Below, piece by piece: positions 29,921-38,926 of a stretch of 64,000 nucleotides of DNA; positions within the stretch are counted from its first letter, which is position 1; every line of letters starts with the position of its first letter. The stretch comes from Rouxiella aceris (GTDB taxonomy: Bacteria; Pseudomonadota; Gammaproteobacteria; Enterobacterales; Enterobacteriaceae). The DNA is taken from the NCBI RefSeq assembly GCF_012933545.1, contig NZ_JAADJU010000001.1:744001-808000 (forward strand). The letters run 5' to 3'. The translations under genes were made by a program, and so were the position numbers. The notes under the pieces were generated by a model. That model did not search any database. It was given only the letters and a program-made list of their open reading frames with translations, and was not told where the DNA came from.

Positions 29921-30218
29921 TTTTATTCCAAATTAATCAGTTACTTAGATGGTTTTCGTCTTCAGTTTAGAAAGCTGAAGAAAAGAGAATGTACAGTAAA
30001 TTTATTTCATATGAAAGTTAATATAATTTCAATCGAAGATTTGTATGTTTTTATTACGCCTTCAACATCGCGATAAGCAGCACTCGTGCATGCGCCCTGT
30101 TTTGCAGAGCAAAGTGTCTGCAATGTGCAATAGGGGTAACGATGGTCAGGATTAAGGAAGGAACGAAGGGATAGGAATTTTATGAATTCATTGGCTAAGA
30201 ACTTTTTTACATACTGTC

Positions 30219-30244
30219 TACACCGCGCTGATTAACGCGGTGTA
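30219..30244 (-). terminator. Hairpin after the PtsG paralog
   Basis: TACACCGCG / CGCGGTGTA stem with 8-base loop, 47 bases beyond the ptsG-like stop. No clean T run follows. The rest of the 370-base gap (29921-30290) holds only an inverted repeat CTTCAG-N9-CTGAAG near 29960 upstream of the permease gene. Confidence 0.55.
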
Positions 30245-30290
30245 AACACAGAGATATTATCTAACTGTTTCGTTAAACCGGGTTATTATC

Positions 30291-31727
30291 TCAGCCCAGA
30301 GTTTTGATATAATCATCCATATCTGTTTTCAGGTTATCCGAACGGGTACCGAAAATGGCCTGTACTCCGCTGCCAGCCATAAGCACCGCCGAAGCACCTA
30401 ATTTGGTAAGACCCAGTTTATCTACTTTTGAAATATCATGAACCGTGACACGTAAACGGGTTATACAGGCGTCCAGGTTAGTAATATTTTCTTTGCCACC
30501 AAATGCTGCAACTAATGCCGGAGCCATTTCATTAACGCTTTCGGTTACTGCCTCGCTGGTAACGTCTTCACGACCTGGGGTTTTGAAATTGAATTTCAGG
30601 ATCATAAAACGGAAAACACTGTAGTAAACCAGCGCATAGCCCATACCAATAACTGGGAACAACCACAACCGGCTACCGTTACCACCCAGTACAATAAAAT
30701 CGATCAGGCCGTGAGAAAAACTTGTCCCATCACGCATACCTAACAAAATACACAGCGGAAATGCCAAACCCGCCAGAATAGCGTGGATAACATATAGAAC
30801 AGGGGCAACAAACAAGAAACTGAATTCGATCGGCTCGGTGATACCCGTTAAAAAAGAGGTCAGCGCGGCAGAGATCATGATCCCCCCCACCTTTGCTCGG
30901 TTCTCTGGTTTAGCGGTATGCCAGATGGCAATCGCAGCCGCAGGCAGACCATACATTTTGAAAAGAAAGCCCCCTGACAGCATCCCGGCAGTAGGGTCAC
31001 CAGCCATATAGCGAGGAATATCACCATGGAATGTCTGGCCAGCGGCATTGGTGAATTCGCCAATTTGCATCCAGAATGGGAAATTCCATATATGGTGCAA
31101 GCCAAATGGCACCAAAGCGCGTTCGATAACACCATAGAAGGCAAAGGCAATGACTGGGCTTTGATATGCCGCCCAGTGCGAAAATACCTGAATAAGGTTT
31201 CCAATATAGGGCCATACGAAAGCGAGTAACAAACCGAAAAATATAGCCGCTAAACCGGAGATAATAGGAACAAATCTTTTACCCGAAAAGAAGCCCAAAT
31301 ACTCTGGCAGCTTGATTTTATAAAATCTATTGAACATGTAAGCGGCTAATGCGCCCGCGATAATCCCCCCGAGCACACCGGTATCAGCCAAGTGTTTTTC
31401 TGCTATTTCAGCCGCAGGGAGATGCAATATTAATGGTGCCACCACAGCCATGGTTTTAACCATTATGCCATAGGCAACAACCGAGGCCAGCGCCGAGACA
31501 CCATCATTATGGGTAAAGCCGAGGGCGACGCCAATGGCAAACAACAACGGCATATTGGTAAAAACGGAACCCCCGGCCTCAGCCATAATATTTGAAACAA
31601 TAGCGGGTAACCAACTGAAATTGGCAGAACCCACGCCCAGCAATATTCCCGCAATCGGTAATACAGAAACGGGCAGCATTAATGATTTACCGATTTTCTG
31701 TAGGTTGGCAAATGCATCTTTCAACAT
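30291..31727 (-). CDS. ptsG: PtsG-type glucose PTS permease EIICB (paralog)
   Basis: 478 residues; reads like E. coli PtsG from end to end ([47 protein letters not shown]), with the EIIB phosphorylation site Cys421 in DACITRLRV. It imports and phosphorylates hexoses using EIIA(Glc) from elsewhere. Start at 31727 behind AAGGGGA; the frame above it is not PtsG-like. The housekeeping ptsG normally lies beside tatD, so this copy in a glycyl-radical cluster is probably a specialised duplicate, perhaps for 1,5-anhydroglucitol, a glucose analogue. Confidence 0.9.
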   Translation of the reverse strand: MLKDAFANLQKIGKSLMLPVSVLPIAGILLGVGSANFSWLPAIVSNIMAEAGGSVFTNMPLLFAIGVALGFTHNDGVSALASVVAYGIMVKTMAVVAPLILHLPAAEIAEKHLADTGVLGGIIAGALAAYMFNRFYKIKLPEYLGFFSGKRFVPIISGLAAIFFGLLLAFVWPYIGNLIQVFSHWAAYQSPVIAFAFYGVIERALVPFGLHHIWNFPFWMQIGEFTNAAGQTFHGDIPRYMAGDPTAGMLSGGFLFKMYGLPAAAIAIWHTAKPENRAKVGGIMISAALTSFLTGITEPIEFSFLFVAPVLYVIHAILAGLAFPLCILLGMRDGTSFSHGLIDFIVLGGNGSRLWLFPVIGMGYALVYYSVFRFMILKFNFKTPGREDVTSEAVTESVNEMAPALVAAFGGKENITNLDACITRLRVTVHDISKVDKLGLTKLGASAVLMAGSGVQAIFGTRSDNLKTDMDDYIKTLG

Positions 31728-31813
31728 GTTAATCCCCTTATTTTCAGCACAGGATGTCTCTATCTTTTTAAGCAACAAATCAGGTAATGGTTATATCTTT
31801 TTGTTTTTTAATG

Positions 31814-31851
31814 AAAAAACCTCACATCCTCTTATGCAGATGTGTTTTTTT
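31814..31851 (-). promoter_or_regulatory. Terminator-like hairpin in the ptsG-paralog leader
   Basis: CACATC-N10-GATGTG stem flanked by A and T runs on both sides, about 90 bases upstream of the ptsG-like start. On the minus strand the hairpin is followed by AGG and six T, so it could act as an attenuator if the promoter is further upstream. It may equally be a stand-alone terminator. The remainder up to 32288 is geneless, with AACGAAG and CTTCGAAG motifs near 31940-31965. Confidence 0.45.
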
Positions 31852-32288
31852 CTGTGGGTACCAGGACGGTCAACTCAACACATAATGTTCTTATGTTCGC
31901 AATATTTTATGATTTCGATCAATGGCGCAATTGCTTTCTAACGAAGGTTGTCGAATCTTCGAAGTTAATCACAATTTAAGCAGCTGGCAAAATGGGAGGG
32001 ACATGCAGCAGGTAACGGCAGGACTGTTCACCAGGCTCAATCCATCTTCTTCAGAGGGCGAAGGTTTATTTTTCGATTAGGTTATGCAGGTAGCGTGAGG
32101 ATCTTTGCTGTGCTGTTCCCACTTCGTTAAGGAACCAGAAACCTCTCTCATACACATAAAATACTCACTGTTTCTGGCAACTCGCCCCCTCAAAGCAGAG
32201 CCAGGGAAGCGCTAAACCCGATAAAAAGTCCCCCATTACCGACCAGACTATCTGCGCAAGCAGGTGGTGTTACTGTGGAGAAATATTT

Positions 32289-35200
32289 ATGCCATCGATA
32301 CAAGGCTCGCCGTTTATTCCTTCAACAATTGTCGATCAGCCAGCTCATCCTCCTGTTACGCCACCTGAAAATAAAACCGCAGACCACGCAGCTACCCAAT
32401 CTTCAGCAGCCGCCTCCCGGCAAAGACGTGAGTTATCGAGTAGCGCCAACACACCGCGTGTCTCGTCCCGGCAAGGATCGGCACCCCTTCCGCCAGCCTC
32501 GGCAGGCATCGGACACAGTGAGTCCAACCATTTGCAGCAACAGATCTACGTCATGTCTGAAAACCCTGCAGGTTTTGCTACCGCATTCGACCTGTTTCTT
32601 GCCGGGACAAATACCGTGCTCACTGAGGCCCAAAAGCAGCAATTCAAAAAAAACCTGGCGGGTAAAGATTTGACAATTATTCCCCCCACCACGCAGCCAA
32701 CCGTAGCGACCTCTTCCCGATCAAAACGCATTTCTGAACAACAAAGTCAGCAAAGGCAGCGGCAGTACTTAATCAACAAGTGTCATGTCCAGTTAATGGA
32801 TGAGTATGGGACGCCTGGCGGAGAGTTATTAAGCGACGCCGCCAGTGGATGGAGTATTTTTGTCCACACACTGAAAAGCTGGTATTACACCAACAAGGCA
32901 GAAATAAGTAATATAATCAAGGTACTACAAAGCGACGATGCACAATGTCATAGCGGCTACTTTACGCCAGACAAGGTACTGGAACTGGTCAGTAATCTGG
33001 TTACTCCACCAGAACGCCCAGGCGCTTTTACTGCCATACGTTTGAGTAAGCTGCCCGCGGGGGTTGCTGCCAGCCCTTCCACGCTTTCAGTCAGTACCGT
33101 CTCAACGGGTTTAGGCTCCCGCCTGAGCTCAGTGCCTGCATTAACTAAATTTTCCGGACCTACGGTGAAACTGCCTTCAGGGCGACAGATAAGCTTTCAT
33201 TTTGAAGCCAGCATCCCCCATCAGGGAAACAACCAAATCTGGCGTCTGTCTCAACAGCCAGGGCAACCGGTTGTGGCCCAACAATTAACGACCACTGGAT
33301 CTGCCGACGCCAGGACGGCTATTTTTAATAGCAGTACGCAAAAATGGAAAATAGAAGGATTTAGCGAGGAATACGCATTTACTCCCGTTAAAAGTGCGGA
33401 GTCGATAAAAATTGATGACAAGAATTATGCTGCAACCTGGGATGCCGCCAGCGACAATTACCAATTAAACGATCAGCTAACTGTCTACTTTAGTGAATAC
33501 TCTCAGCAATGGCGTCTGCTACCGCAATATAGCTATTTACGAGTCAACGGCGGCCGCAGTATCCCGGTTTGCTTTGACAGCCAAAGCCGACAGATGAAAA
33601 TTGCCAATCTGGAGTATTATCAAATCAGCGCACAGGAAGCCCCTCGGGGTTCCGAAATGACCGAAAACTATATTGCTGCACAGTCAGGTAAAACCTATAT
33701 AAAAATCGATAATAACTACTATCAGGCAGAAACGGGCTTGAGTCAGACAGTTATTATTGACCCCGATGGCAGACATCCCCCCATTCCCGTGCAGCGGGAA
33801 CAAGACGGCTGGAAACTGCAGGATATTCCTGTTTATAGCATGAGCAAAAGTATGCCGGGTTTGCGGATAGAAAATGAATTTTTGTTAAAAGGGCGAGAGG
33901 TCACGGTTACTGCCCCGTCACTCACACAAGGCAGGGTACTGGTGGAGCAAAAATGGTATGCCGCTGGCGAACTAGGTTACTATCCGCTCGAGTCAAGGAA
34001 CGGCCAATGGTTTATTAAAGACTCATCTATCTATATGCACTATCAACCAGAAACGGATGCCTGGAGAGCGTCGAGGGTGTCATTTGATATTTTTAACACC
34101 CTGCCAGACTCGTTTAAACAACAAGTGTCCGATCCCCTTTACCCCATAAACAGTTACATTGGGCTTTATCGTAGCGATGATAATAAAATGTGGCTGTGGT
34201 GTGGCAATCAGAGTGGAAAGGCGAAATATATCCAGGTTAACCTGAAAACCAGCCGTGACCTTGAATTGGTGTTGCCTGATCAGGATACGACTGATACCAA
34301 CCGACTGCCGCTGTCCTATATATTTGAGAATAATACCTGGCGACGATATGAAGGCATCAGAGGCGGCGGTAATCAGCAGAATGAACCGCAAGCGGGTCCT
34401 TCTCGCCAAAGAAGCCCCTCAATTGAAACGGTCAACAAACGTTCCCGTACATTATCACCCGAAGCCAAACTCTGGCTAGAAAATCATGCTATTGCCGACG
34501 GAGAAAATAAAGTAGAAGCCGTAGAGATATTATATTTGCAAAACCAGCATATCATTGGCCCTCTGGATATCACCGCTGAGGTTATGGCAAACTATTATTC
34601 CGTTAATCTTTTTTCTCTTAATCAGGGGATCAACCATAAACTCGCTATTGGTGTCAATTATCGGATCAAAGAGGGTATCGATGTCACAACGATATCCGAA
34701 ACCGCCAGAAAATGGCTTGACCAGCAGCCCGATCTTGATATGCAAGGCGGCCCCGCAGCGGCAGCGAGATTTTATGTAAAGCACCGCGAAGAGCTTAATA
34801 AACATGGCATTATGTTTGAGTATTTGGCCAATTATTATAGATTTAAGCATACCAGTATCTTTAACTCCATAAGATCTTTCCCTCCAGACCTTTCAACTCA
34901 GGCTAAGAATTGGCTTAATACCATGACTGTACCTGACGACCAGAATAGAGTAGTGACTGTCGCCAAAATATATACGGAAAACAGGGAAGTTTGCAGTATG
35001 CTGGGTATCTCATACCGTAATCTGGCAATACAGTATAATATCAAATTTTTCGAGCTGGAAAAAACAATAAGAGAAATATTAGGTATGCAAAAGCAAGATG
35101 AAAAAATTAAGATTGCAGCCAATATAAAACCCGATCCTGATGCTCCCTCTAACCAGGAAATTATCTGGGGGGAATATAAAACATTTTTCCAAAAAGTAAA

Positions 35201-36260
35201 TAACATCAATAGACCTGCCATACTTTTGCAAGATCCCGTGACAGGCAGAAGCCTGACAAAAGAATTTTTGGGAAATGATGTCCAATTGGTATATGTTGAT
35301 GAACTACTCCAGGAAATGAAAATACCAAATTCCGAATGGGAAACAAAAAAGAAAATATGGAAAAATATAGCGCAGCAAATTGTTGACAGTGACGGCGAAA
35401 GCCAAAAGGCCATTTTAAAAAAATACACTGAAATCCTCTATGACGATGAGGAGAAAAATATTGGCCTACAAATCACGGCGAAAGAAGATATCCCCGCGGG
35501 AACCATTCTGGGCGGTTATAGTGGTGTGGTGCACAAACCTGGCAGCGAATCTTATAATTTGGCGACTAAAAACAATGGCTACCGTTCGATTGCCACCTAT
35601 CTGTTTGAAAGCGAAAGCGGCAGCTTAAATATAAGCGGTTATGAAAACCCCAATAGATTGGCACTGCTCAATACCGCAGATTTTTCTGGCTATGCCAGCA
35701 GAGGAATGAATAATGTCAGTTTATTCTATCTAAAAAGCGCCACAGGTAGTGAAGGTATCTTACCCGTTTATGTGACTAATCAGACTATCAAAGCAGGGGA
35801 GGAACTGCTGATTAGCTACGGTCCTTACTATAACAAGAACTTCCTGGATTTTAACAAACAATTCGACATGGGGGCAGATATTATTCGTCGCATTGCCAAA
35901 AAGGAAAAAAAATATATTATTATCGAAAATGAAGACAAAGTCCCTATCGCCTGTTTTAATCCTGAAGGAAAAGAAGTAAAAAAAAATCAAGATACCAATA
36001 ATAAAATTCCTTTTCGCGGGCTAAAAGAGGTGCCAAGCCAGCAAATTGCCACTCTGCGATTTTGGCAAAATAAAAAAGGTGTCCTTCGTTATAATGCGGT
36101 GATAGATAATACAAAGATAGGCAATCGAAATAGCCTGGATAATATTTTCCATGCTTTGGCACAAGCTCTTTACCGCAACAAAAAAGATCAAATTAACAGC
36201 AAAACCATCGAGTTTCGGATCCATGCCAAAGTCAAAGAGGAGCCTGCAGAAACGGAATAA
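32289..36260 (+). CDS. Large SET-domain protein with HTH-like helical repeats, candidate effector
   Basis: 1323 residues, not a family I can name. Layout: Ser/Pro/Ala-rich disordered N-terminus (1-80) without signal peptide; mixed region to about 280; beta-rich repeats ending in W(R/K)L-type turns (about 290-700); KRSR basic patch (717-720); three helical units starting at Leu722, Ile802 and Leu868 with the shared pattern A(K/R)xWL...LAxxYx; then a SET methyltransferase-like domain, about 1055-1180 (AKEDIPAGTILGGYSGVV, Asn1141-Asn1142, GEELLISYGPYY with Tyr1177). The NHSC motif is not conserved. Bacterial SET proteins of this size are often secreted and modify host proteins. ATG follows GGAG. 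Lower GC than neighbours. Confidence 0.7.
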   Translation: MPSIQGSPFIPSTIVDQPAHPPVTPPENKTADHAATQSSAAASRQRRELSSSANTPRVSSRQGSAPLPPASAGIGHSESNHLQQQIYVMSENPAGFATAFDLFLAGTNTVLTEAQKQQFKKNLAGKDLTIIPPTTQPTVATSSRSKRISEQQSQQRQRQYLINKCHVQLMDEYGTPGGELLSDAASGWSIFVHTLKSWYYTNKAEISNIIKVLQSDDAQCHSGYFTPDKVLELVSNLVTPPERPGAFTAIRLSKLPAGVAASPSTLSVSTVSTGLGSRLSSVPALTKFSGPTVKLPSGRQISFHFEASIPHQGNNQIWRLSQQPGQPVVAQQLTTTGSADARTAIFNSSTQKWKIEGFSEEYAFTPVKSAESIKIDDKNYAATWDAASDNYQLNDQLTVYFSEYSQQWRLLPQYSYLRVNGGRSIPVCFDSQSRQMKIANLEYYQISAQEAPRGSEMTENYIAAQSGKTYIKIDNNYYQAETGLSQTVIIDPDGRHPPIPVQREQDGWKLQDIPVYSMSKSMPGLRIENEFLLKGREVTVTAPSLTQGRVLVEQKWYAAGELGYYPLESRNGQWFIKDSSIYMHYQPETDAWRASRVSFDIFNTLPDSFKQQVSDPLYPINSYIGLYRSDDNKMWLWCGNQSGKAKYIQVNLKTSRDLELVLPDQDTTDTNRLPLSYIFENNTWRRYEGIRGGGNQQNEPQAGPSRQRSPSIETVNKRSRTLSPEAKLWLENHAIADGENKVEAVEILYLQNQHIIGPLDITAEVMANYYSVNLFSLNQGINHKLAIGVNYRIKEGIDVTTISETARKWLDQQPDLDMQGGPAAAARFYVKHREELNKHGIMFEYLANYYRFKHTSIFNSIRSFPPDLSTQAKNWLNTMTVPDDQNRVVTVAKIYTENREVCSMLGISYRNLAIQYNIKFFELEKTIREILGMQKQDEKIKIAANIKPDPDAPSNQEIIWGEYKTFFQKVNNINRPAILLQDPVTGRSLTKEFLGNDVQLVYVDELLQEMKIPNSEWETKKKIWKNIAQQIVDSDGESQKAILKKYTEILYDDEEKNIGLQITAKEDIPAGTILGGYSGVVHKPGSESYNLATKNNGYRSIATYLFESESGSLNISGYENPNRLALLNTADFSGYASRGMNNVSLFYLKSATGSEGILPVYVTNQTIKAGEELLISYGPYYNKNFLDFNKQFDMGADIIRRIAKKEKKYIIIENEDKVPIACFNPEGKEVKKNQDTNNKIPFRGLKEVPSQQIATLRFWQNKKGVLRYNAVIDNTKIGNRNSLDNIFHALAQALYRNKKDQINSKTIEFRIHAKVKEEPAETE

Positions 36261-36867
36261 ACCCAGACCGCGTAAGTGTTGAGCTAAGCAACATCTGTAG
36301 GGCATCGCATTTGCCCTCTCTCCTTTGCCGGATTTTTGGCGCAATCTTACAGAGGGCCAAAAAACAGGGTTGAGTTTTTAGCGCCACGGTCTTTTTTGTC
36401 AATACTTGCACTGCAACGGCGATCTACCGGAAAAATGCAGTCACCTCAGCCAGCCCAAGGCAACACCGATCAGTCGAAGGGTTCCCCTGCTTACGTCACC
36501 CCGGCGGTTCTGCCCAGCCCTGCCTGCTTTTTAATTTTTCCGCTGCCAGGCATACCCGTCATGCGATAAATGAGCAAATGGGAAGGCTGAGGTTTTAATC
36601 TGTTTAAGCCTTTTCTCATTGAGGAATAAATTATCGACTACTAGTCTATTGATAGACTTGGTTGGCATTTTCGACATTAAACATCAGTTGCTAAAATGCC
36701 TTTTATGCTAAATCTCAATAAGATTATGCTTTTTGCATTACTATCCCGCAGCAGAAAGGATGGATTTTTTTATCTCAAAGACAGAGATGTTTTGCAGTGC
36801 TAAAATGTTTAGAAATTTAGTGTTAAAATTGCACCCAACTTTTTGGTTACCTAAGAAACGATAAATA
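36261..36867. other. Intergenic region between the SET protein and the glycosyltransferase
   Basis: 607 bases. A 16-bp palindrome AGTCTAT-TG-ATAGACT lies at 36643-36658. The only open frame (36336-36569) has low-complexity, unprotein-like composition. The last 200 bases are AT-rich and probably hold the promoter of the glycosyltransferase gene. Confidence 0.5.
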
Positions 36868-37794
36868 ATGATGAAACGATACGACCTGAGTGTCATCGTA
36901 ACTGCACACAACTGTGGTAGCTACCTGACATCATGCTTAGAATCCATACGTGTTGCCTTAGGGGAAAAGTTTGCTCTCTGCGAAATCGTACTGATCAATG
37001 ATTCCTCTACCGATACAACCGAAAGCATTTTCGCCAGTTTTGCGGAAGGTCATAGTAATATCGTCAAATTTAACGTGGCCTATAAAAACATCGGGAAAGT
37101 CAGGAACTTCGCGGTCTCCAAGGCGCAAGGCGAGTACATTACCATGGTCGATGGCGACGATCAGCTCCAGCCCGGCTCGCTGGTTGAGATCCTTGATTTT
37201 CTCAATAATCATGCCCCCGATATGTTGATCACCAAGTTGATTGAAGTGCGTGAAGACCAACCGGCCCCCTCTCCACAGCCGCTGCTGGCCCGGCAGATGT
37301 CTACTGATATTGCGATAAAAAAATACCTGATTCATCAGGCTTTCCAGGCACATTTTATTGGCAAATTTATTAAACGCAGTATTTTATTGCGCTGCAAATT
37401 TCCTAACTATATTTGCTATGAAGACGCCTTTGTTTTTCCTGATGTATTAAAGAGCTGCGAGAAGATCTATTTTTCCGCCACCGGCCCTTATATGTATTTT
37501 AAACGTAATAATACGTTATCCAGCGATATTGATGAAGAAAAAATCAAGCTTTGCAGATATGGTTTGGACCGCATGTCTTTCGTCCTTAAGGATAAATATA
37601 AATTCCTTCAGGTCTGCCATTGGATTGAATTTATTAACCGTAATCATTTGATTATTTCCAAATGGAAAGACAGAAGCTCAATAAAACAAAATATAGAAGA
37701 AGTAAATACCCTGCCCTTTTTATTAGATCCTGCCGTAAGAATGAGTTATAAAAGAAAACTGATAAAAGTCAAACGACTGATCCGTTCCTGGTGA
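36868..37794 (+). CDS. GT2-family glycosyltransferase
   Basis: 308 residues with a GT-A fold: SVIVTAHNCGSYLTSCLESI at the N-terminus, DSSTD near residue 46, and the DxD-type metal site VDGDDQ near 93-98. The C-terminal third is basic and without membrane helices, like polysaccharide or lipopolysaccharide GT2 enzymes that act at the membrane surface. Acceptor and donor cannot be told. It stands alone, with no neighbouring capsule, O-antigen or LPS genes. ATG codons at 36868 and 36871 are both possible starts. Confidence 0.85.
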   Translation: MMKRYDLSVIVTAHNCGSYLTSCLESIRVALGEKFALCEIVLINDSSTDTTESIFASFAEGHSNIVKFNVAYKNIGKVRNFAVSKAQGEYITMVDGDDQLQPGSLVEILDFLNNHAPDMLITKLIEVREDQPAPSPQPLLARQMSTDIAIKKYLIHQAFQAHFIGKFIKRSILLRCKFPNYICYEDAFVFPDVLKSCEKIYFSATGPYMYFKRNNTLSSDIDEEKIKLCRYGLDRMSFVLKDKYKFLQVCHWIEFINRNHLIISKWKDRSSIKQNIEEVNTLPFLLDPAVRMSYKRKLIKVKRLIRSW

Positions 37795-38112
37795 TAACCA
37801 GAAGACGCTAACTCATTGAAAGTAAATACTTAATCACAATAAAAATGCAGTGATTTCGATCATTGCCTTTGGCGTTACTAACAGACTTCTAACGCCCCTT
37901 AGGTTTGCAAAGACTTCACCATTCTCTCGCAACTCACCGGTTAAAAATAACAGTGGGTTGCCTCTCCTACGTTGAGTGCAGATTGCACCTCAATAATGCA
38001 TAAACAATTTATATGTAACTTGGCCATTGTAGATAACAAACTGATAAAAGCAGCAGATTGTGACCCTTTTCTCACAAATCCGTGGTCAATCTTCATCAAA
38101 AAACCATAATTG
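37795..38112. other. Intergenic region before the enterobactin locus
   Basis: No gene seen. An inverted pair TTGTGA / TCACAA with 8-base spacing near 38058 resembles a CRP site but has the wrong spacing. Confidence 0.5.
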
Positions 38113-38137
38113 CAAAAACCCGCGTTATGCGCGGGTT
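38113..38137 (-). terminator. Terminator of entCEBA
   Basis: AACCCGCG / CGCGGGTT stem, 5-base loop, followed on the minus strand by a T run; 31 bases beyond the entA stop. E. coli continues with entH here, so the operon ends early in this strain. Confidence 0.88.
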
Positions 38138-38167
38138 AGGTGTGGGATTCGCGAACCAGGGCTATAT

Positions 38168-38926
38168 TCAGGCGGCCAGGGTGGCCCCGCCATCAATAAC
38201 AATATCCTGCATGGTGATATGCCCGGCACGGTCAGATGCCAGAAATAATATCGCCTCGCTAATATCCTGTGGGGTGGCAATCTTGCCCAGCGGAATACCC
38301 AGCTTGAATTGTTGCGGGAAGCCAGCAATGGTTTGTTGCTCTGCCGTGTCGCTGCTCCACATGCCGCGCTGCATGGGGGTATCGGTCGAACCGGGAGAAA
38401 CCAGATTGCAGCGCACGCCATAAGGGGCCATCTCCAATGCAACGCTCAGGCACAAACTGCGCAGCGCAGCCTTGGAGGCACAATAGGCCGACATACCGAT
38501 ACGGGGAACGTGCGCCGCATTGGATGCCACGCTGACTATTGCGCCATGTTGCTGGCGACGGAAAACCGGTAAGGTATGGCGGAACATATTGAACGCACCA
38601 CCGGCATTGACCGCCAGGCAGTCCTGCCAGTCGCGGTCGCTAAGGGCATCCGTCGCCCCCATCCGCAAGATGCCGGCACCATTGACCAGTACATCCAGTT
38701 GCGGATGTTCGGCCAGCAACCGCTGACAGACTTCTCCTACCGCCTGAGCATCAGTGACATCCAGCAACTGAGTCTGGAAAGGATACTCTTCACCGGCGAA
38801 GTGGCGATCAAAACCCACCACCACGGCACCGGCCTGGCTAAAGGCCAAAGCCGTGGCATAGCCAATACCCTGCCCGGCACCGGTCACCCAGACGCGTTTT
38901 TGCAAAAAATTGTCGTTGCTGGTCAT
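38168..38926 (-). CDS. entA: 2,3-dihydro-2,3-dihydroxybenzoate dehydrogenase EntA
   Basis: Short-chain dehydrogenase giving 2,3-dihydroxybenzoate, the aryl cap of enterobactin. 252 residues from the ATG at 38926, which overlaps the entB stop as TGATG; the longer upstream frame lies in entB. NAD motif TGAGQGIG (about residues 14-21) and catalytic YCASK are present. Last gene of entCEBA; a terminator follows. Confidence 0.95.
   Translation of the reverse strand: MTSNDNFLQKRVWVTGAGQGIGYATALAFSQAGAVVVGFDRHFAGEEYPFQTQLLDVTDAQAVGEVCQRLLAEHPQLDVLVNGAGILRMGATDALSDRDWQDCLAVNAGGAFNMFRHTLPVFRRQQHGAIVSVASNAAHVPRIGMSAYCASKAALRSLCLSVALEMAPYGVRCNLVSPGSTDTPMQRGMWSSDTAEQQTIAGFPQQFKLGIPLGKIATPQDISEAILFLASDRAGHITMQDIVIDGGATLAA

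Noticed and set aside
32289..36260. NRPS or Rhs toxin identity for the 1323-residue ORF (same length as the unfiltered entF frame)
   Set aside because: No condensation, adenylation, carrier or YD-repeat motifs; the length match is coincidence.
36336..36569. 77-codon ORF between SET protein and glycosyltransferase
   Set aside because: Pro/Ser-rich, no ribosome site, no recognisable feature; most likely chance.
38055..38080. CRP-like site TTGTGA ... TCACAA
   Set aside because: Half-sites are eight bases apart rather than six and there is no gene start properly placed.
15062..38160. Complete integrative island with att repeats
   Set aside because: No integrase gene and no duplicated tRNA-Phe 3' end were found in the window, so only the left junction is suggested.
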